A stretch of DNA of 64,000 nt from Alteromonas australica (GCF_000730385.1 NZ_CP008849.1:1860001-1924000), one strand, 5' to 3'; shown: positions 19,068-28,806, counted from the first letter of the stretch. Notes: generated by a model from the letters alone, not told the origin. Numbers and translations are program-made.

Positions 19068-20093
19068 TTGTCTAAGCTAACCATTGCGTTAGATATCATG
19101 GGGGGCGATCATGGTCCCCCTGTTATCCTATCTGCGGCTATAAAAGCCATCCAACACCACCCCGACGTTAATTTTACGTTGTGCGGTGACGAATCTATTA
19201 TAAATCCCGCTATTCAAGTACTTTCTGACGCCGAACGACGTCGCGTTGTTGTGTCTCATTGCGACCAAGTTGTTGATATGGGCGAGGCGCCTACCTCTGC
19301 ATTGCGTCATAAAAAACGTTCGTCTATGCGAAAAGCCATTGAGCTGGTACAGGCGAAAGAAGCCCATGCATGCGTGAGTGCAGGGAATACGGGTGCTTTA
19401 TTAACATTGTCTTTTTATCTTCTTAAAACACTCTCTGGTATTGATAGGCCTGCTCTTGTCAGTATGATGCCGACCGCCAGTCATCACAAAGTCCTTCTCC
19501 TCGATTTAGGGGCTAATGTTAACTGTACGCCAGATATCTTATTTCAATATGGGGTAATGGGTTCGGTACTTGCACAACAAGTTGCGGGGATTGCGTCGCC
19601 TAGAGTGGCATTATTGAATGTGGGCGAAGAAGATATTAAAGGAAATGCCCAGGTTAAGTCTGCCGATCAGTTGTTTAAAGATGCGCCGGGGATAAATTAT
19701 ATTGGCTATGTGGAAGGTGATGATATTTTTACCGATCATGCCGATGTGGTAGTTACTGACGGTTTTACCGGTAATGTGGCCCTTAAATCTAGTGAAGGGT
19801 TAGCGAAACTGGTGGTCAGTGAGGTTAAAAGACACTCTCAGCGGAATATTTATACACGTTTAATGGCCAAGATTGCTTTTCCGTTACTGAAATCTATCTA
19901 TAACAGTGTGAACCCCGACCAGTATAACGGCGCGAGTCTGATAGGATTGCGCGGCATTGTTATCAAGAGTCATGGAAACGCATCTAAAGACGCCTTTTAT
20001 TACGCCATTGTTCAGGCAATGCAAGAGGCGCGAATGCAGGTTCCGGACAAAATAAAAACCAAGATAGAAACGGTATTGTTGGAGCAGCTTTGA
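19068..20093 (+). CDS. plsX: Phosphate acyltransferase PlsX
   Basis: This 341-residue enzyme converts acyl-ACP to acyl-phosphate for the first step of phospholipid synthesis. Family signatures are [11 protein letters not shown] at the N terminus, [12 protein letters not shown] near 105, [27 protein letters not shown] and [18 protein letters not shown]. The start is a TTG at 19068; no ATG lies between it and the conserved DIMGGD. Its stop codon overlaps the fabH start (TTGA), giving translational coupling. Confidence 0.97.
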   Translation: MSKLTIALDIMGGDHGPPVILSAAIKAIQHHPDVNFTLCGDESIINPAIQVLSDAERRRVVVSHCDQVVDMGEAPTSALRHKKRSSMRKAIELVQAKEAHACVSAGNTGALLTLSFYLLKTLSGIDRPALVSMMPTASHHKVLLLDLGANVNCTPDILFQYGVMGSVLAQQVAGIASPRVALLNVGEEDIKGNAQVKSADQLFKDAPGINYIGYVEGDDIFTDHADVVVTDGFTGNVALKSSEGLAKLVVSEVKRHSQRNIYTRLMAKIAFPLLKSIYNSVNPDQYNGASLIGLRGIVIKSHGNASKDAFYYAIVQAMQEARMQVPDKIKTKIETVLLEQL

Positions 20094-21055
20094 GCAAATA
20101 TTCACGATTTATTGGTACCGGCAGTTATTATCCAACTGACGTACGTACCAATGCCGACCTTGAAGGCATGGTAGATACCAGCGACGAATGGATCACCGAC
20201 CGCACAGGAATAAAAGAAAGACGAATTATTGGTGCAGATGAGACTGCTGCAACCATGGGGTATGAAGCCAGTAAAAAAGCCATTGAAATGGCAGGTATCG
20301 ACCCTAAATCTATCGATATGATTGTATGCGCGACCACCAGTGGCCGCTATGCATTACCCAGTACCGCATGTGAAATTCAGCGACTTTTATCATTAGATGG
20401 CATTCCTGCATTTGATTTGGCCGCTGCGTGTGCGGGTTATTGTTATGCGTTAAGTGTGGCAGACCAATATATTAAATCAGGAATGGCCAAGCGCATTCTT
20501 GTTATTGGTACCGATTGTCTAAGCCGCCTTATTGACCCCTCTGACAGAACCATGGTGATTTTGTTTGGTGATGCGGCGGGCGCGACAATAATCGAAGCCA
20601 GTGATGAACCTGGTATTTTATCTACGCATATACATGCTGCAGGTTCATACGGCGATCTTCTCTACGTAGGCAATCCAACCCGTGGTGACGAACAGTCAGT
20701 GCACGAAAATTGGGGTGTAATGCGTGGGAATGAAGTCTTTAAAGTTGCTGTGAACAAGTTATCTGAAGTGGTAGAGCAAACGCTAGCTGCAAACGATATG
20801 CAAAAAGCTGACTTAGATTGGTTGGTGCCGCATCAAGCTAATTTCAGAATTATAAAAGCAACGGCGAAAAAATTAGATATGTCACTTGATCAAGTGGTAT
20901 TAACCCTAGAAAAATATGGCAACACCTCGGCGGCAACTGTGCCAACAGCCCTTGATGCTGCTATAAGAGATGGCCGTATTCAACGCGGTCAGCATTTATT
21001 ACTAGAAGCCTTCGGTGGTGGTTTTGCATGGGCATCTGCCCTTGTACGCTATTAA
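20090..21055 (+). CDS. fabH: 3-oxoacyl-ACP synthase III (KAS III)
   Basis: This 321-residue condensing enzyme joins acetyl-CoA and malonyl-ACP to start fatty-acid chains. The catalytic triad is visible: Cys114 in [10 protein letters not shown], His248 in VPHQANFRI and Asn278 in KYGNTSA. The start is a TTG at 20090 overlapping the plsX stop. Length and motifs are typical of the gammaproteobacterial enzyme, which helps set the rate of chain initiation. Confidence 0.97.
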   Translation: MSKYSRFIGTGSYYPTDVRTNADLEGMVDTSDEWITDRTGIKERRIIGADETAATMGYEASKKAIEMAGIDPKSIDMIVCATTSGRYALPSTACEIQRLLSLDGIPAFDLAAACAGYCYALSVADQYIKSGMAKRILVIGTDCLSRLIDPSDRTMVILFGDAAGATIIEASDEPGILSTHIHAAGSYGDLLYVGNPTRGDEQSVHENWGVMRGNEVFKVAVNKLSEVVEQTLAANDMQKADLDWLVPHQANFRIIKATAKKLDMSLDQVVLTLEKYGNTSAATVPTALDAAIRDGRIQRGQHLLLEAFGGGFAWASALVRY

Positions 21056-21113
21056 TCTACTTTATCGAATTTTTTCAGTGGTTTTAGTAATAGAAAAATA
21101 ATAAGGAAAACGT

Positions 21114-22043
21114 ATGACTAAGACAGCTTGTGTTTTTCCGGGGCAAGGCTCACAAAGTGTGGGCATGCTAAAGGAATTAGCTGATAGCTACCCACAAATA
21201 GAAGCAACCTTTAAAGAAGCATCTGACGTGCTTGGTTACGACTTGTGGGATCTTGTGCAAAATGATACGGATGGCAAGCTAAACGAAACGCACATAACCC
21301 AGCCTGCGTTACTCACCGCCAGTGTGGCTACTTGGCGAGTTTTACGTGAACAAGGTTTAGATGTTGACTATCTGGCAGGCCACAGCTTAGGTGAATATTC
21401 TGCTTTAGTGTGTGGTGGCGCGCTTGCCTTTACTGACGCGGTAAAATTAGTAGAAGCGAGAGGCCAGTTTATGCAGGAAGCTGTACCTGCGGGTGCTGGC
21501 GCTATGTATGCCATTATCGGTCTAGACGATAATGCCATTGCGGATATTTGCCAACAAACGGCTATCGCTACTGGCGATGTTGTGGCTCCTGTTAATTTTA
21601 ACTCGCCAGGTCAGGTGGTTATTGCAGGAGAGAAAAGTGCCGCTGAAAAAGCAGCACAAGGGTGCAAAGAGGCGGGTGCAAAACGTGCGTTACCGCTGGC
21701 CGTTAGTGTACCTTCACACTGTGAGTTAATGCGCCCTGCTGCGGATAAGCTTGAAGAAGCGTTAGCATCACTAAATATTCATACCCCTGCAATCAACATT
21801 GTGAATAATGTGGATGTGACCATTGAAACTGACGAGCAAAGCATAAAAAATGCGCTGGTACGCCAGTTACACTGCCCCGTTCAATGGACACGCACAGTGC
21901 AATACTTGGCCGATGCCGGTGTAGAGCGCGTGATTGAAGTTGGCCCAGGTAAAGTATTAACGGGGTTAAACAAACGAATTAACAAGGGGCTTGCCTCTTT
22001 AGCAGTGAATACGCCTGAGAGCGTAGAAGCGCTGAAACAATAA
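21114..22043 (+). CDS. fabD: Malonyl-CoA:ACP transacylase
   Basis: This 309-residue enzyme moves malonyl groups from CoA to ACP. It starts TKTACVFPGQGSQSVGML, has the nucleophile Ser91 in AGHSLGEYSALV and the partner His202 in VPSHCELM. It lies 58 bases after fabH, preceded by an ATAAGGAAAAC ribosome site, and 10 bases before fabG, in the standard fab order. Confidence 0.97.
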   Translation: MTKTACVFPGQGSQSVGMLKELADSYPQIEATFKEASDVLGYDLWDLVQNDTDGKLNETHITQPALLTASVATWRVLREQGLDVDYLAGHSLGEYSALVCGGALAFTDAVKLVEARGQFMQEAVPAGAGAMYAIIGLDDNAIADICQQTAIATGDVVAPVNFNSPGQVVIAGEKSAAEKAAQGCKEAGAKRALPLAVSVPSHCELMRPAADKLEEALASLNIHTPAINIVNNVDVTIETDEQSIKNALVRQLHCPVQWTRTVQYLADAGVERVIEVGPGKVLTGLNKRINKGLASLAVNTPESVEALKQ

Positions 22044-22053
22044 GGGAATTGCT

Positions 22054-22794
22054 ATGAGTCATTTAGAAGGCAAAATAGCACTGGTTACGGGCGCAAGTAG
22101 AGGCATAGGTAAAGCTATTGCCACGCAACTTGCTGAACAAGGTGCAACAGTTATTGGCACAGCCACCAGCGACACTGGTGCTGCGGCAATTACTGATTAC
22201 TTGTCCGCGTCAGGCGGGAAAGGACTTGCGCTGAATGTTACCGATAAAGACAGTGTTGAAACGGCCATAAAAGAAATTGCTGCAAGCTATGGCGGCATTG
22301 ATATATTGGTTAATAATGCGGGTATCACTCGCGATAACTTGCTCATGCGCATGAAAGAAAGCGAATGGCAAGATATTATGGATACCAACCTAACAGCAAT
22401 ATTTACGCTGTCAAAAGCTGTACTTCGAGGTATGATGAAGAAACGTTTTGGCAGAATTGTTAATATTGGCTCTGTGGTAGGGAGTTCAGGTAACGCTGGG
22501 CAAGCAAATTATGCTGCCGCAAAAGCCGGTGTTATCGGCTTTTCAAAATCCATGGCGCGAGAAGTTGCTTCTCGAGGTATAACAATTAACGTTGTTGCGC
22601 CTGGATTTATCGATACAGACATGACAAAAGCGCTGTCTGACGATCAGCGTGAAGCCATTTCAAAAGATATTCCAGCTAACCGTTTAGGTGAACCTGAGGA
22701 AATTGCGGCCACTGTTGCTTTTTTAGTGAGCGATGGAGCCGCGTATATCACGGGTGAAACTATCCATGTAAACGGTGGCATGTACATGGGATAA
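22054..22794 (+). CDS. fabG: 3-oxoacyl-ACP reductase
   Basis: This 246-residue SDR uses NADPH to reduce 3-oxoacyl-ACP. TGASRGIG (12-19) binds the cofactor, NNAG is at 87-90, and Ser140, Tyr153 and Lys157 form the catalytic set. The sequence and its place between fabD and acpP identify it as the fatty-acid-synthesis enzyme rather than one of the many other SDRs. AGGGAATTGCT precedes the ATG. Confidence 0.97.
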   Translation: MSHLEGKIALVTGASRGIGKAIATQLAEQGATVIGTATSDTGAAAITDYLSASGGKGLALNVTDKDSVETAIKEIAASYGGIDILVNNAGITRDNLLMRMKESEWQDIMDTNLTAIFTLSKAVLRGMMKKRFGRIVNIGSVVGSSGNAGQANYAAAKAGVIGFSKSMAREVASRGITINVVAPGFIDTDMTKALSDDQREAISKDIPANRLGEPEEIAATVAFLVSDGAAYITGETIHVNGGMYMG

Positions 22795-22845
22795 TTCGCT
22801 TTTTTGCGAATTTAGCTAAGTTTGGGGTAGTATTTCCCCGAACTT
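22793..22845 (+). terminator. Two hairpins between fabG and acpP
   Basis: AATTCGC (22793-22799) pairs with GCGAATT (22806-22812) across a T-only loop, overlapping the fabG stop region. AAGTTTGGGG (22818-22827) pairs with CCCCGAACTT (22836-22845) with one wobble. No long T run follows, so they may be 3'-end stabilisers or a processing site separating fabG from the far more abundant acpP message. Confidence 0.5.
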
Positions 22846-22882
22846 GGATGTAAAAATAGAGTATTAAGAATTTGGGATGTCG

Positions 22883-22895
22883 CTGGTTTGACCAG
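22883..22895. promoter_or_regulatory. FadR-like dyad in the acpP leader
   Basis: CTGGT-ttg-ACCAG matches the inverted halves of the E. coli FadR consensus (CTGGTCNGACCAG) except for one centre base. It lies about 100 bases upstream of the acpP start and overlaps a possible -35 (TTGACC). FadR activates fab genes in E. coli; whether this organism has FadR is not visible here. Confidence 0.45.
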
Positions 22896-22916
22896 AAAAT
22901 TAGTTTAAACTGGTAC

Positions 22917-22937
22917 TTGCAAGGGCGGACCTTGCAA
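22917..22937 (+). repeat. Perfect inverted repeat in the acpP 5' leader
   Basis: TTGCAAGG-gcgga-CCTTGCAA forms an 8-base-pair stem 55 bases ahead of acpP. It would be a stable hairpin in the leader RNA or a protein-binding dyad. Confidence 0.55.
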
Positions 22938-22991
22938 AATAAACTAGCGGCACTTTTACTATCTAGTGACGTTTAAGGGAAACCTAGAATT

Positions 22992-23231
22992 ATGAGTAAC
23001 ATTGAAGAACGCGTTAAGAAAATCATCGTTGAACAACTTGGCGTAAAAGAAGAAGAAGTAAAACCAGAAGCTTCATTCGTTGACGACTTAGGCGCTGATT
23101 CACTTGACACTGTTGAGTTGGTAATGGCGTTAGAAGAAGAATTTGATACAGAAATTCCTGACGAAGAAGCAGAAAAAATCACTACTGTTCAGTCAGCAAT
23201 CGACTACATCAACGCTAATAAAGACGCATAA
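22992..23231 (+). CDS. acpP: Acyl carrier protein
   Basis: This 79-residue acidic protein carries growing acyl chains on a phosphopantetheine arm. The attachment Ser is Ser37 in the invariant [19 protein letters not shown]. The sequence is nearly identical to E. coli AcpP. It has its own leader of about 200 bases with a FadR-like dyad and a stem-loop, and a terminator hairpin after it, which fits separate high-level expression inside the fab cluster. Confidence 0.98.
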   Translation: MSNIEERVKKIIVEQLGVKEEEVKPEASFVDDLGADSLDTVELVMALEEEFDTEIPDEEAEKITTVQSAIDYINANKDA

Positions 23232-23247
23232 GTCTTTAACAAGTGTC

Positions 23248-23276
23248 AAAACGGCTCTTTTTAGAGCCGTTTTCTG
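23248..23276 (+). terminator. Intrinsic terminator between acpP and fabF
   Basis: ACGGCTCT-tttt-AGAGCCGT (23251-23270) is a perfect 8-base stem flanked by AAA and TTTTCT. It should make fabF expression depend on read-through. Confidence 0.85.
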
Positions 23277-23309
23277 TATCCCCCCTTGGTTCCAATGCGA
23301 GGACTTATT

Positions 23310-24548
23310 GTGACAAAACGTCGCGTAGTGGTTACTGGTCTTGGAATGCTTTCACCCTTAGGTCTCAACAGTGAAGAGACATGGCGCCGTCTGCTTGCAG
23401 GCGAAAGCGGTATTGGTGAAATCACTCATTTCGACAGCAGTAATTATTCCACCCGTTTCGCTGGTCAAATTAATGATTTTGACCCGTTGGAATATATTGA
23501 GAAAAAAGAAACGAAAAAAATGGACAGGTTTATCCAGCTGGGAATTGCAGCGGGTAAACAAGCCATGGCAGATTCAGGCTTAACGATTACCGAAGACAAT
23601 GCGCATCGAGTCGGTGTTGCAATTGGTTCTGGAATCGGTGGGCTAGAGCAAATAGAGCAAAATCACCTTAAGCTACTTAACGGCAGTCCAAAGCGGGTAT
23701 CTCCGTTTTTTGTTCCTTCAACTATCACCAACATGATTTCAGGCTTCTTGTCTATCATGGAAGGACTAAAAGGGCCTAACATCAATGTAGTGACAGCCTG
23801 TACCACAGGTGTGCACAACATTGGTATTGCTGCGCGTACCATCGCCTATGGTGATGCTGACGCTATGCTAGCTGGTGGTGCGGAAGCGTCTATTACCCCT
23901 CTTGGTATTGCCGGTTTTGCAGCGGCTAGAGCGCTTTCCGCACGTAACGACGATCCGCAAGCGGCAAGTCGTCCATGGGACAAAGACAGAGATGGCTTTG
24001 TTATGGGCGAAGGCGCGGGCGTGGTTATGCTGGAAGAGTACGATGCTGCAGTGGCACGTGGTGCCACCATTTATGCAGAATTAGTAGGCTTTGGCATGAG
24101 CGGTGACGCTTATCATATGACGTCTCCGCCTGCAGACGGTGAAGGTGCCGCAGCCTCAATGGAAAATGCCATTAGAGACGCGGGCATTACGCCTGAAAGC
24201 ATTGGTTATATTAATGCACACGGCACGTCTACCCCAGCGGGTGATGTGGCTGAGGTTGCCGCTGTTAAGCGCGTATTTAACGATCACGCTTACGAGTTGT
24301 TGGTGAGCTCAACAAAGTCAATGACAGGGCATTTGTTAGGCGCTGCCGGTTCTGTAGAGGCAATCTTTACGCTATTAGCACTTAGAGACAAAATGGCTCC
24401 GCCTACCATTAATCTGGACACACCAGGAGAAGGGTGCGACCTGGACTTTGTGGCGAAAAAAGCCAAAGTGTTTACGTCAGAGTATGCATTGTGTAATTCG
24501 TTTGGCTTCGGTGGTACTAACGGGTCACTTATTTTCAAACGGTTATAA
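23310..24548 (+). CDS. fabF: 3-oxoacyl-ACP synthase II (KAS II)
   Basis: This 412-residue condensing enzyme elongates acyl-ACP and, in E. coli, controls temperature-dependent cis-vaccenate formation. Cys164 ([12 protein letters not shown]), the His in [11 protein letters not shown] and the His in [12 protein letters not shown] form the active site. A GTG at 23310 with AGGA seven bases ahead gives the family N terminus ([17 protein letters not shown]). A TTG at 23286 is in frame but poorly placed. The usual next genes (pabC, mltG, tmk, holB) do not follow. Confidence 0.96.
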   Translation: MTKRRVVVTGLGMLSPLGLNSEETWRRLLAGESGIGEITHFDSSNYSTRFAGQINDFDPLEYIEKKETKKMDRFIQLGIAAGKQAMADSGLTITEDNAHRVGVAIGSGIGGLEQIEQNHLKLLNGSPKRVSPFFVPSTITNMISGFLSIMEGLKGPNINVVTACTTGVHNIGIAARTIAYGDADAMLAGGAEASITPLGIAGFAAARALSARNDDPQAASRPWDKDRDGFVMGEGAGVVMLEEYDAAVARGATIYAELVGFGMSGDAYHMTSPPADGEGAAASMENAIRDAGITPESIGYINAHGTSTPAGDVAEVAAVKRVFNDHAYELLVSSTKSMTGHLLGAAGSVEAIFTLLALRDKMAPPTINLDTPGEGCDLDFVAKKAKVFTSEYALCNSFGFGGTNGSLIFKRL

Positions 24549-24639
24549 AAGAAAATCGCTTTTTTGGGGCGCCTATCTTTGGCCTCATTCAAACACGAAT
24601 TTCAGCATGATTAAAAAAGGCACTAAAGTCTCGTTACAG

Positions 24640-24690
24640 GGAAAGGTTTTCGCTCATACCTAGGTATGGGAAACAATACCTTTTATGACT
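24640..24690. repeat. Inverted repeat between convergent fabF and SDR genes
   Basis: CATACC-TAGG-TATG at 24655-24668 is a 14-base perfect palindrome inside a longer imperfect fold starting AAAGG and ending CCTTTT. It may stop transcription from both sides; the T run is short. Confidence 0.4.
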
Positions 24691-24700
24691 AAAGACTAAG

Positions 24701-25465
24701 TTACCACGCAGTAACTCCGCCATCTACAGCAATGGTTTGACCGTTCATGTAACTGTTTCCTGGTGACAACAGTAACAGCATAGTATTAACAATTTCTTGT
24801 GGGTCAGCCAAGCGTTTCATCGGGCTTCCCATGCCCAATTGCGCTTGGGCTTCAGGCGTATTATAGCCATCTACATTAAGAATATTGGTTGGGCTGTAAA
24901 ATGGGCAAATGGCGTTCACCCTTACATTTTTTCTTCCATACTCTACGGCGGCGGTGCGGGTGACACCGGCTACCGCGTGTTTGGCTGCGGCATAAGCAGC
25001 GCCTTTAGGGGCACCACCTAAACCTGCTAGCGAGCTAACATTCATGATATGGCCTTGCTTTTGGGCTAGCATAACGGGTATCTGGTATTTCATACCAAAC
25101 ATTACACCTTTTACATTAACCGCAAATTGACGATCTATTATGTCTTCTGTCATTTGATGAACAGGCGCAGGTTGATGGGCAATGCCGGCATTGTTAACCG
25201 CAATATCTAGGCGACCAAATTGGTTTACCGCTGCGTCTACCAAGGACTGATTTACGCTTTCAAGGGCTATATCGCCGGCAAGGGTAATAGCGTCACATGA
25301 TGAGGCTAGCGATTGCCGTACTTCCGTTAACGCATGTTCATTGATGTCACTGAGTACAAGTTTTGCGCCTCGTAGTGCTAGACCTTGAGCTAAAAGCCGC
25401 CCAAAACCACTGCCTGCACCAGTAACCAACACGACGTGGTCGCTAAAATCGAGTAATGAATCCAT
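24701..25465 (-). CDS. SDR-family oxidoreductase
   Basis: This 254-residue classical short-chain dehydrogenase has the cofactor motif TGAGSGFG (15-22), NNAG near 91, the catalytic Ser in NVSSLAGLGG and Tyr/Lys in AYAAAKHA. Asp40 (LVLSDINEHAL) after the second strand suggests NAD+ rather than NADP+. The substrate is unknown. It starts 16 bases after the haloalkane dehalogenase-like gene on the same strand, so the two form an operon. A plausible but unproven role is oxidation of the alcohol that the dehalogenase releases. Confidence 0.85.
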   Translation of the reverse strand: MDSLLDFSDHVVLVTGAGSGFGRLLAQGLALRGAKLVLSDINEHALTEVRQSLASSCDAITLAGDIALESVNQSLVDAAVNQFGRLDIAVNNAGIAHQPAPVHQMTEDIIDRQFAVNVKGVMFGMKYQIPVMLAQKQGHIMNVSSLAGLGGAPKGAAYAAAKHAVAGVTRTAAVEYGRKNVRVNAICPFYSPTNILNVDGYNTPEAQAQLGMGSPMKRLADPQEIVNTMLLLLSPGNSYMNGQTIAVDGGVTAW

Positions 25466-25480
25466 TAGTTAATCCTTTTA

Positions 25481-26383
25481 TCATTGTTGTATAAATGCGA
25501 TGAGGTGGTGGGCAAGTTCCTCACCTTTATCCTCTTGTACAAAGTGTCCGCCACCTTCTATCGTGGTGTGTGTTACGCCTGAACATCCAGCTATTCGTTT
25601 CTGCATGATGGTATCACCGCCAGCGGTGACAGGGTCTTGGTCGCTGAATGCCGTCATAAATGGGCGGCAAAACTGCTGTAGGTTTTCCCAGGCTTCACGG
25701 TTTGCGTTGGACTCTGGGTTATCCGGTGATGTGGGTACAAGGAGTGGAAATGCCCGTGCGCCTGCTTTATAGCGTTCAGAAGGAAAGGGGGCATCATAAG
25801 CCTTCAATGTTGGTTTATTCAGTAGAGATACCGTGCCTTGTTGAATAACTTCTGAGGTGGGAAACTCAGGCACATCTTGTGAAAAGCGACGCCACTTTAT
25901 AAATGCATCCGAGGGAGGCTTATCCCCGGTTGGCAGCCCAGTATTTGACGCCATGACGGCAACAAATTTCTCTGGCATGTCGGCGACTAAGCGCAGGCCT
26001 AAAAGCCCACCCCAATCTTGACAAAAAAGGGCCGCTGGCTGATTAATAACTTGTTGAAACCATTCTTTTAGCCAAATTAGATGCCGCGCATAAGTATAGT
26101 CTTTTTGATGCACGGGCTTATCGGAGCGCCCAAAGCCAATAAGATCGGGAACGAATACGTTAAAACCTGCATCAACCAGTCGCGGCATCATTTTACGGTA
26201 CAGATACGCCCAGGTAGGTTCACCGTGTAATAGCACAACGGGGAGTCCGTCATCTGGCCCTGCTTGATAATAGGCCATCACGATTTCTCCCCCCATGGTA
26301 TCGGTGACGTTGATGTATCGAGGCGGGTAAGGGAAATCAGTGATAAACGAAAAAGCCTCTTCGGGGGTTTTGAGTACTTGCAT
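25481..26383 (-). CDS. Haloalkane dehalogenase-like alpha/beta hydrolase (DhlA subgroup)
   Basis: This 300-residue protein matches Xanthobacter DhlA along its length: HGEPTWAYLYRKMMPRL at 53-69, then GFGRSDKP, CQDWGGLLGL and GHFVQED. The catalytic set is Asp123 (nucleophile, QDWGG), Asp250 (SDQDPVT) and His280. The halide-holding Trp124 beside the nucleophile and a cap Trp (Trp164, FIKWRRF) are both in place. Such enzymes cleave carbon-halogen bonds to give alcohol, halide and a proton. Haloalkane dehalogenase is the best call, with an unspecified ester or epoxide hydrolase as alternative. It is first in a two-gene operon with an SDR and divergent from a beta-oxidation operon. Confidence 0.82.
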   Translation of the reverse strand: MQVLKTPEEAFSFITDFPYPPRYINVTDTMGGEIVMAYYQAGPDDGLPVVLLHGEPTWAYLYRKMMPRLVDAGFNVFVPDLIGFGRSDKPVHQKDYTYARHLIWLKEWFQQVINQPAALFCQDWGGLLGLRLVADMPEKFVAVMASNTGLPTGDKPPSDAFIKWRRFSQDVPEFPTSEVIQQGTVSLLNKPTLKAYDAPFPSERYKAGARAFPLLVPTSPDNPESNANREAWENLQQFCRPFMTAFSDQDPVTAGGDTIMQKRIAGCSGVTHTTIEGGGHFVQEDKGEELAHHLIAFIQQ

Positions 26384-26651
26384 CTTTATCTCCTTCCAGA
26401 TGATGGCATGTCATGTCTTTGTGTAACATCTATGTTGTTTTTTTGCTTTATTTTTTAACAAAAACACTCCCTTTCACTGCTGTCAATTTTTCTGTATCCA
26501 CCTTATGTCGGGCTTTATAGCGCTACCACAGAGCGAAAGAGGCTTGAGTTGAGGTATTAAAAATTATGATGAATGTCTATAACACCAATAAACTTGGATG
26601 ATTGACATCACTGCAATAACATTCCATTAACGTGAAAAATAGGAAATGGTT

Positions 26652-28772
26652 ATGACGCAAGCAGAAAATAATGCAGTTATGTACGAGGTTAAGGATGGGG
26701 TTGCTAAGCTAGTAATGCAAAGCGCGCCTGTAAACGCATTGTCTCGTGCACTTCGAATGGGGTTGATTGATGGCGTCACCAATGCATTGCAGGATGACAG
26801 CGTTTCTACGATTGTAATTACGTCTTCGCTACCTATATTTTCTGGTGGCGCGGATATAAGCGAATTTTCAGGGGGCGATTTGTCGCCTATGCTACCTGAA
26901 GTGCTAGACAAAATTGAACATGCTAGCAAGCCTGTAGTGGCAGTGTTACCAGGGCCCGCATTCGGTGGGGGATTAGAGTTGGCGCTGGCCTGTCATCACC
27001 GAATCACTTTCGCATCAAACAAGGTAGGTCTACCGGAAGTCAATTTAGGTATTTTACCCGGAGCCGGCGGAACCCAACGACTTCCCCGTTTAGTTGATGC
27101 ACAAACAGCCCTTACTATGATTGTTACGGGCAAACCTACGCCAGTCACCAAACTTCCAGGGGTATTTGATAAAATTTCTGAAACGCCAGAGTCGTTACTC
27201 GCAGATACACGTGACTACCTTTCTTCTCTTAATGGCAGTAATGCCATTAAGCGTACCTGTGACATTACTTTATCGATGGACGAGAAGACCCAAGCGGTTT
27301 TTGATGCGGTTACACAGCAAACTCAAAAGACAACAAAGGGCTTCTATGCGCCGTTAAAATGCATTGAAGCCGTGCGAGGCGCTTATACGTTAGCATTCGA
27401 AGATGGCCTTAAGAATGAAAGTAAGTTGTTTTTGGCATGTATGGCCACCCCACAGGCGCGTGCCCAGCAACATTTTTTCTTTGCGGAACGTGCAGCAGGT
27501 CACGTGAACGACTTCGATAAAAGCACCCCTGAACGCGCCATTAATCGCGTAGCTATTATCGGAGCAGGCACCATGGGTGGCGGAATTGCAATGAATTTCG
27601 CGAATGCAGGTATTCCGGTCACGTTATTAGAACTGAAAGAAGAGGCCCTTGAAAAGGGCCTTGCGTTAATTCGTAAAAATTACGAAAACTCAGCCAAAAA
27701 AGGCAAGTTGACCCAAGCACAAGTAGAAGCCCGAATGTCTCTGCTTTCCGGTACCACGGCTTATGAAGATTTAGCGGATGTTGATCTTGTTATAGAAGCC
27801 GTGTTCGAAAAAATGGAAGTGAAGAAAGCCGTATTTTCTACCCTTGATAGCGTGTGTAAACCAGGTGCCATTCTCGCCTCAAACACCTCTACACTCGATA
27901 TTGACGAAATTGCGACGGCCACTTCACGCCCTGAAGACGTTATAGGTTTGCACTTTTTCTCTCCAGCAAATGTCATGAAATTGTTAGAAGTCGTGAAAGC
28001 CGAGAAAACAGCGCCTGACGTGATTAAAACCTGCATGAAAATGGCAAAGAAAATTAGGAAGGTGGCCGTGCTTGTGGGCGTCTGCTTTGGCTTTGTAGGT
28101 AATCGTATGATTGAACCTTACGGTCGTGAAGCAAATAGGCTTTTGCTTGAAGGTGCCAGCCCAGAGCAAGTTGACCGTGTACTTACCGAGTTTGGAATGC
28201 CAATGGGGCCATTCACCATGGGGGATATGGCCGGATTAGATATTGGCTATTACGTTCGACAATCTCGTCAAGAACATATATCTCATGATCCAGCCTACGG
28301 CGCGGTAGCCGACCGATTAGTGGAAATGGGGCGCAATGGATTAAAAAGCGGTCGGGGCGCGTATCAATACGAACCAGGCAGTCGAGTGCCGATTCCAGAT
28401 CCTGAAGTGCTTGACATCGCTAAGAAAGAAGCTCATCGGCTTGGCGTGAAACAACGCTCAGACATCAGCGACGAAGAAATATTAGTCCGGGTAATGTTTA
28501 CCCTCATTAATGAAGGCGCTTGCATTTTAGAAGAAGGTATAGCTGCAAAATCCAGTGATATCGATGTGATTTACGTATACGGCTATGGCTTCCCTGTTTA
28601 CCGAGGAGGCCCCATGCAGTATGCCGATGAAGTTGGCTTAGGCACTATTTTAGATAAGCTTGTAACCTATCGAGATCAACTGGGCGACTACGGCGACATG
28701 TGGCTACAGCCTAGCGATTTACTCATCTCATTGGCCAAAGACGGTGGCACTTTTAAGCACTACCAAAAGTAA
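26652..28772 (+). CDS. Fatty-acid oxidation multienzyme, enoyl-CoA hydratase/3-hydroxyacyl-CoA dehydrogenase
   Basis: This 706-residue two-domain enzyme does the middle two steps of beta-oxidation. The crotonase domain comes first, with FSGGADISEFSGG near 65-78 and the catalytic Glu region PEVNLGILPGAGGTQRLPR near 125-143. The NAD-dependent 3-hydroxyacyl-CoA dehydrogenase domain begins with VAIIGAGTMGGGIAMNFANAG near 300 and has GLHFFSPANVMKLLEVV (catalytic His) and GFVGNRM. It resembles the FadJ/peroxisomal bifunctional type more than E. coli FadB. The ATG at 26652 has AGGA seven bases upstream; the ATG at 26646 is too close to it. It is first in an operon with a thiolase and an acyl-CoA dehydrogenase. 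Confidence 0.93.
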   Translation: MTQAENNAVMYEVKDGVAKLVMQSAPVNALSRALRMGLIDGVTNALQDDSVSTIVITSSLPIFSGGADISEFSGGDLSPMLPEVLDKIEHASKPVVAVLPGPAFGGGLELALACHHRITFASNKVGLPEVNLGILPGAGGTQRLPRLVDAQTALTMIVTGKPTPVTKLPGVFDKISETPESLLADTRDYLSSLNGSNAIKRTCDITLSMDEKTQAVFDAVTQQTQKTTKGFYAPLKCIEAVRGAYTLAFEDGLKNESKLFLACMATPQARAQQHFFFAERAAGHVNDFDKSTPERAINRVAIIGAGTMGGGIAMNFANAGIPVTLLELKEEALEKGLALIRKNYENSAKKGKLTQAQVEARMSLLSGTTAYEDLADVDLVIEAVFEKMEVKKAVFSTLDSVCKPGAILASNTSTLDIDEIATATSRPEDVIGLHFFSPANVMKLLEVVKAEKTAPDVIKTCMKMAKKIRKVAVLVGVCFGFVGNRMIEPYGREANRLLLEGASPEQVDRVLTEFGMPMGPFTMGDMAGLDIGYYVRQSRQEHISHDPAYGAVADRLVEMGRNGLKSGRGAYQYEPGSRVPIPDPEVLDIAKKEAHRLGVKQRSDISDEEILVRVMFTLINEGACILEEGIAAKSSDIDVIYVYGYGFPVYRGGPMQYADEVGLGTILDKLVTYRDQLGDYGDMWLQPSDLLISLAKDGGTFKHYQK

Positions 28773-28806
28773 GTCAAATAACAGGTAAAGATAAGGAATT
28801 ACTATT

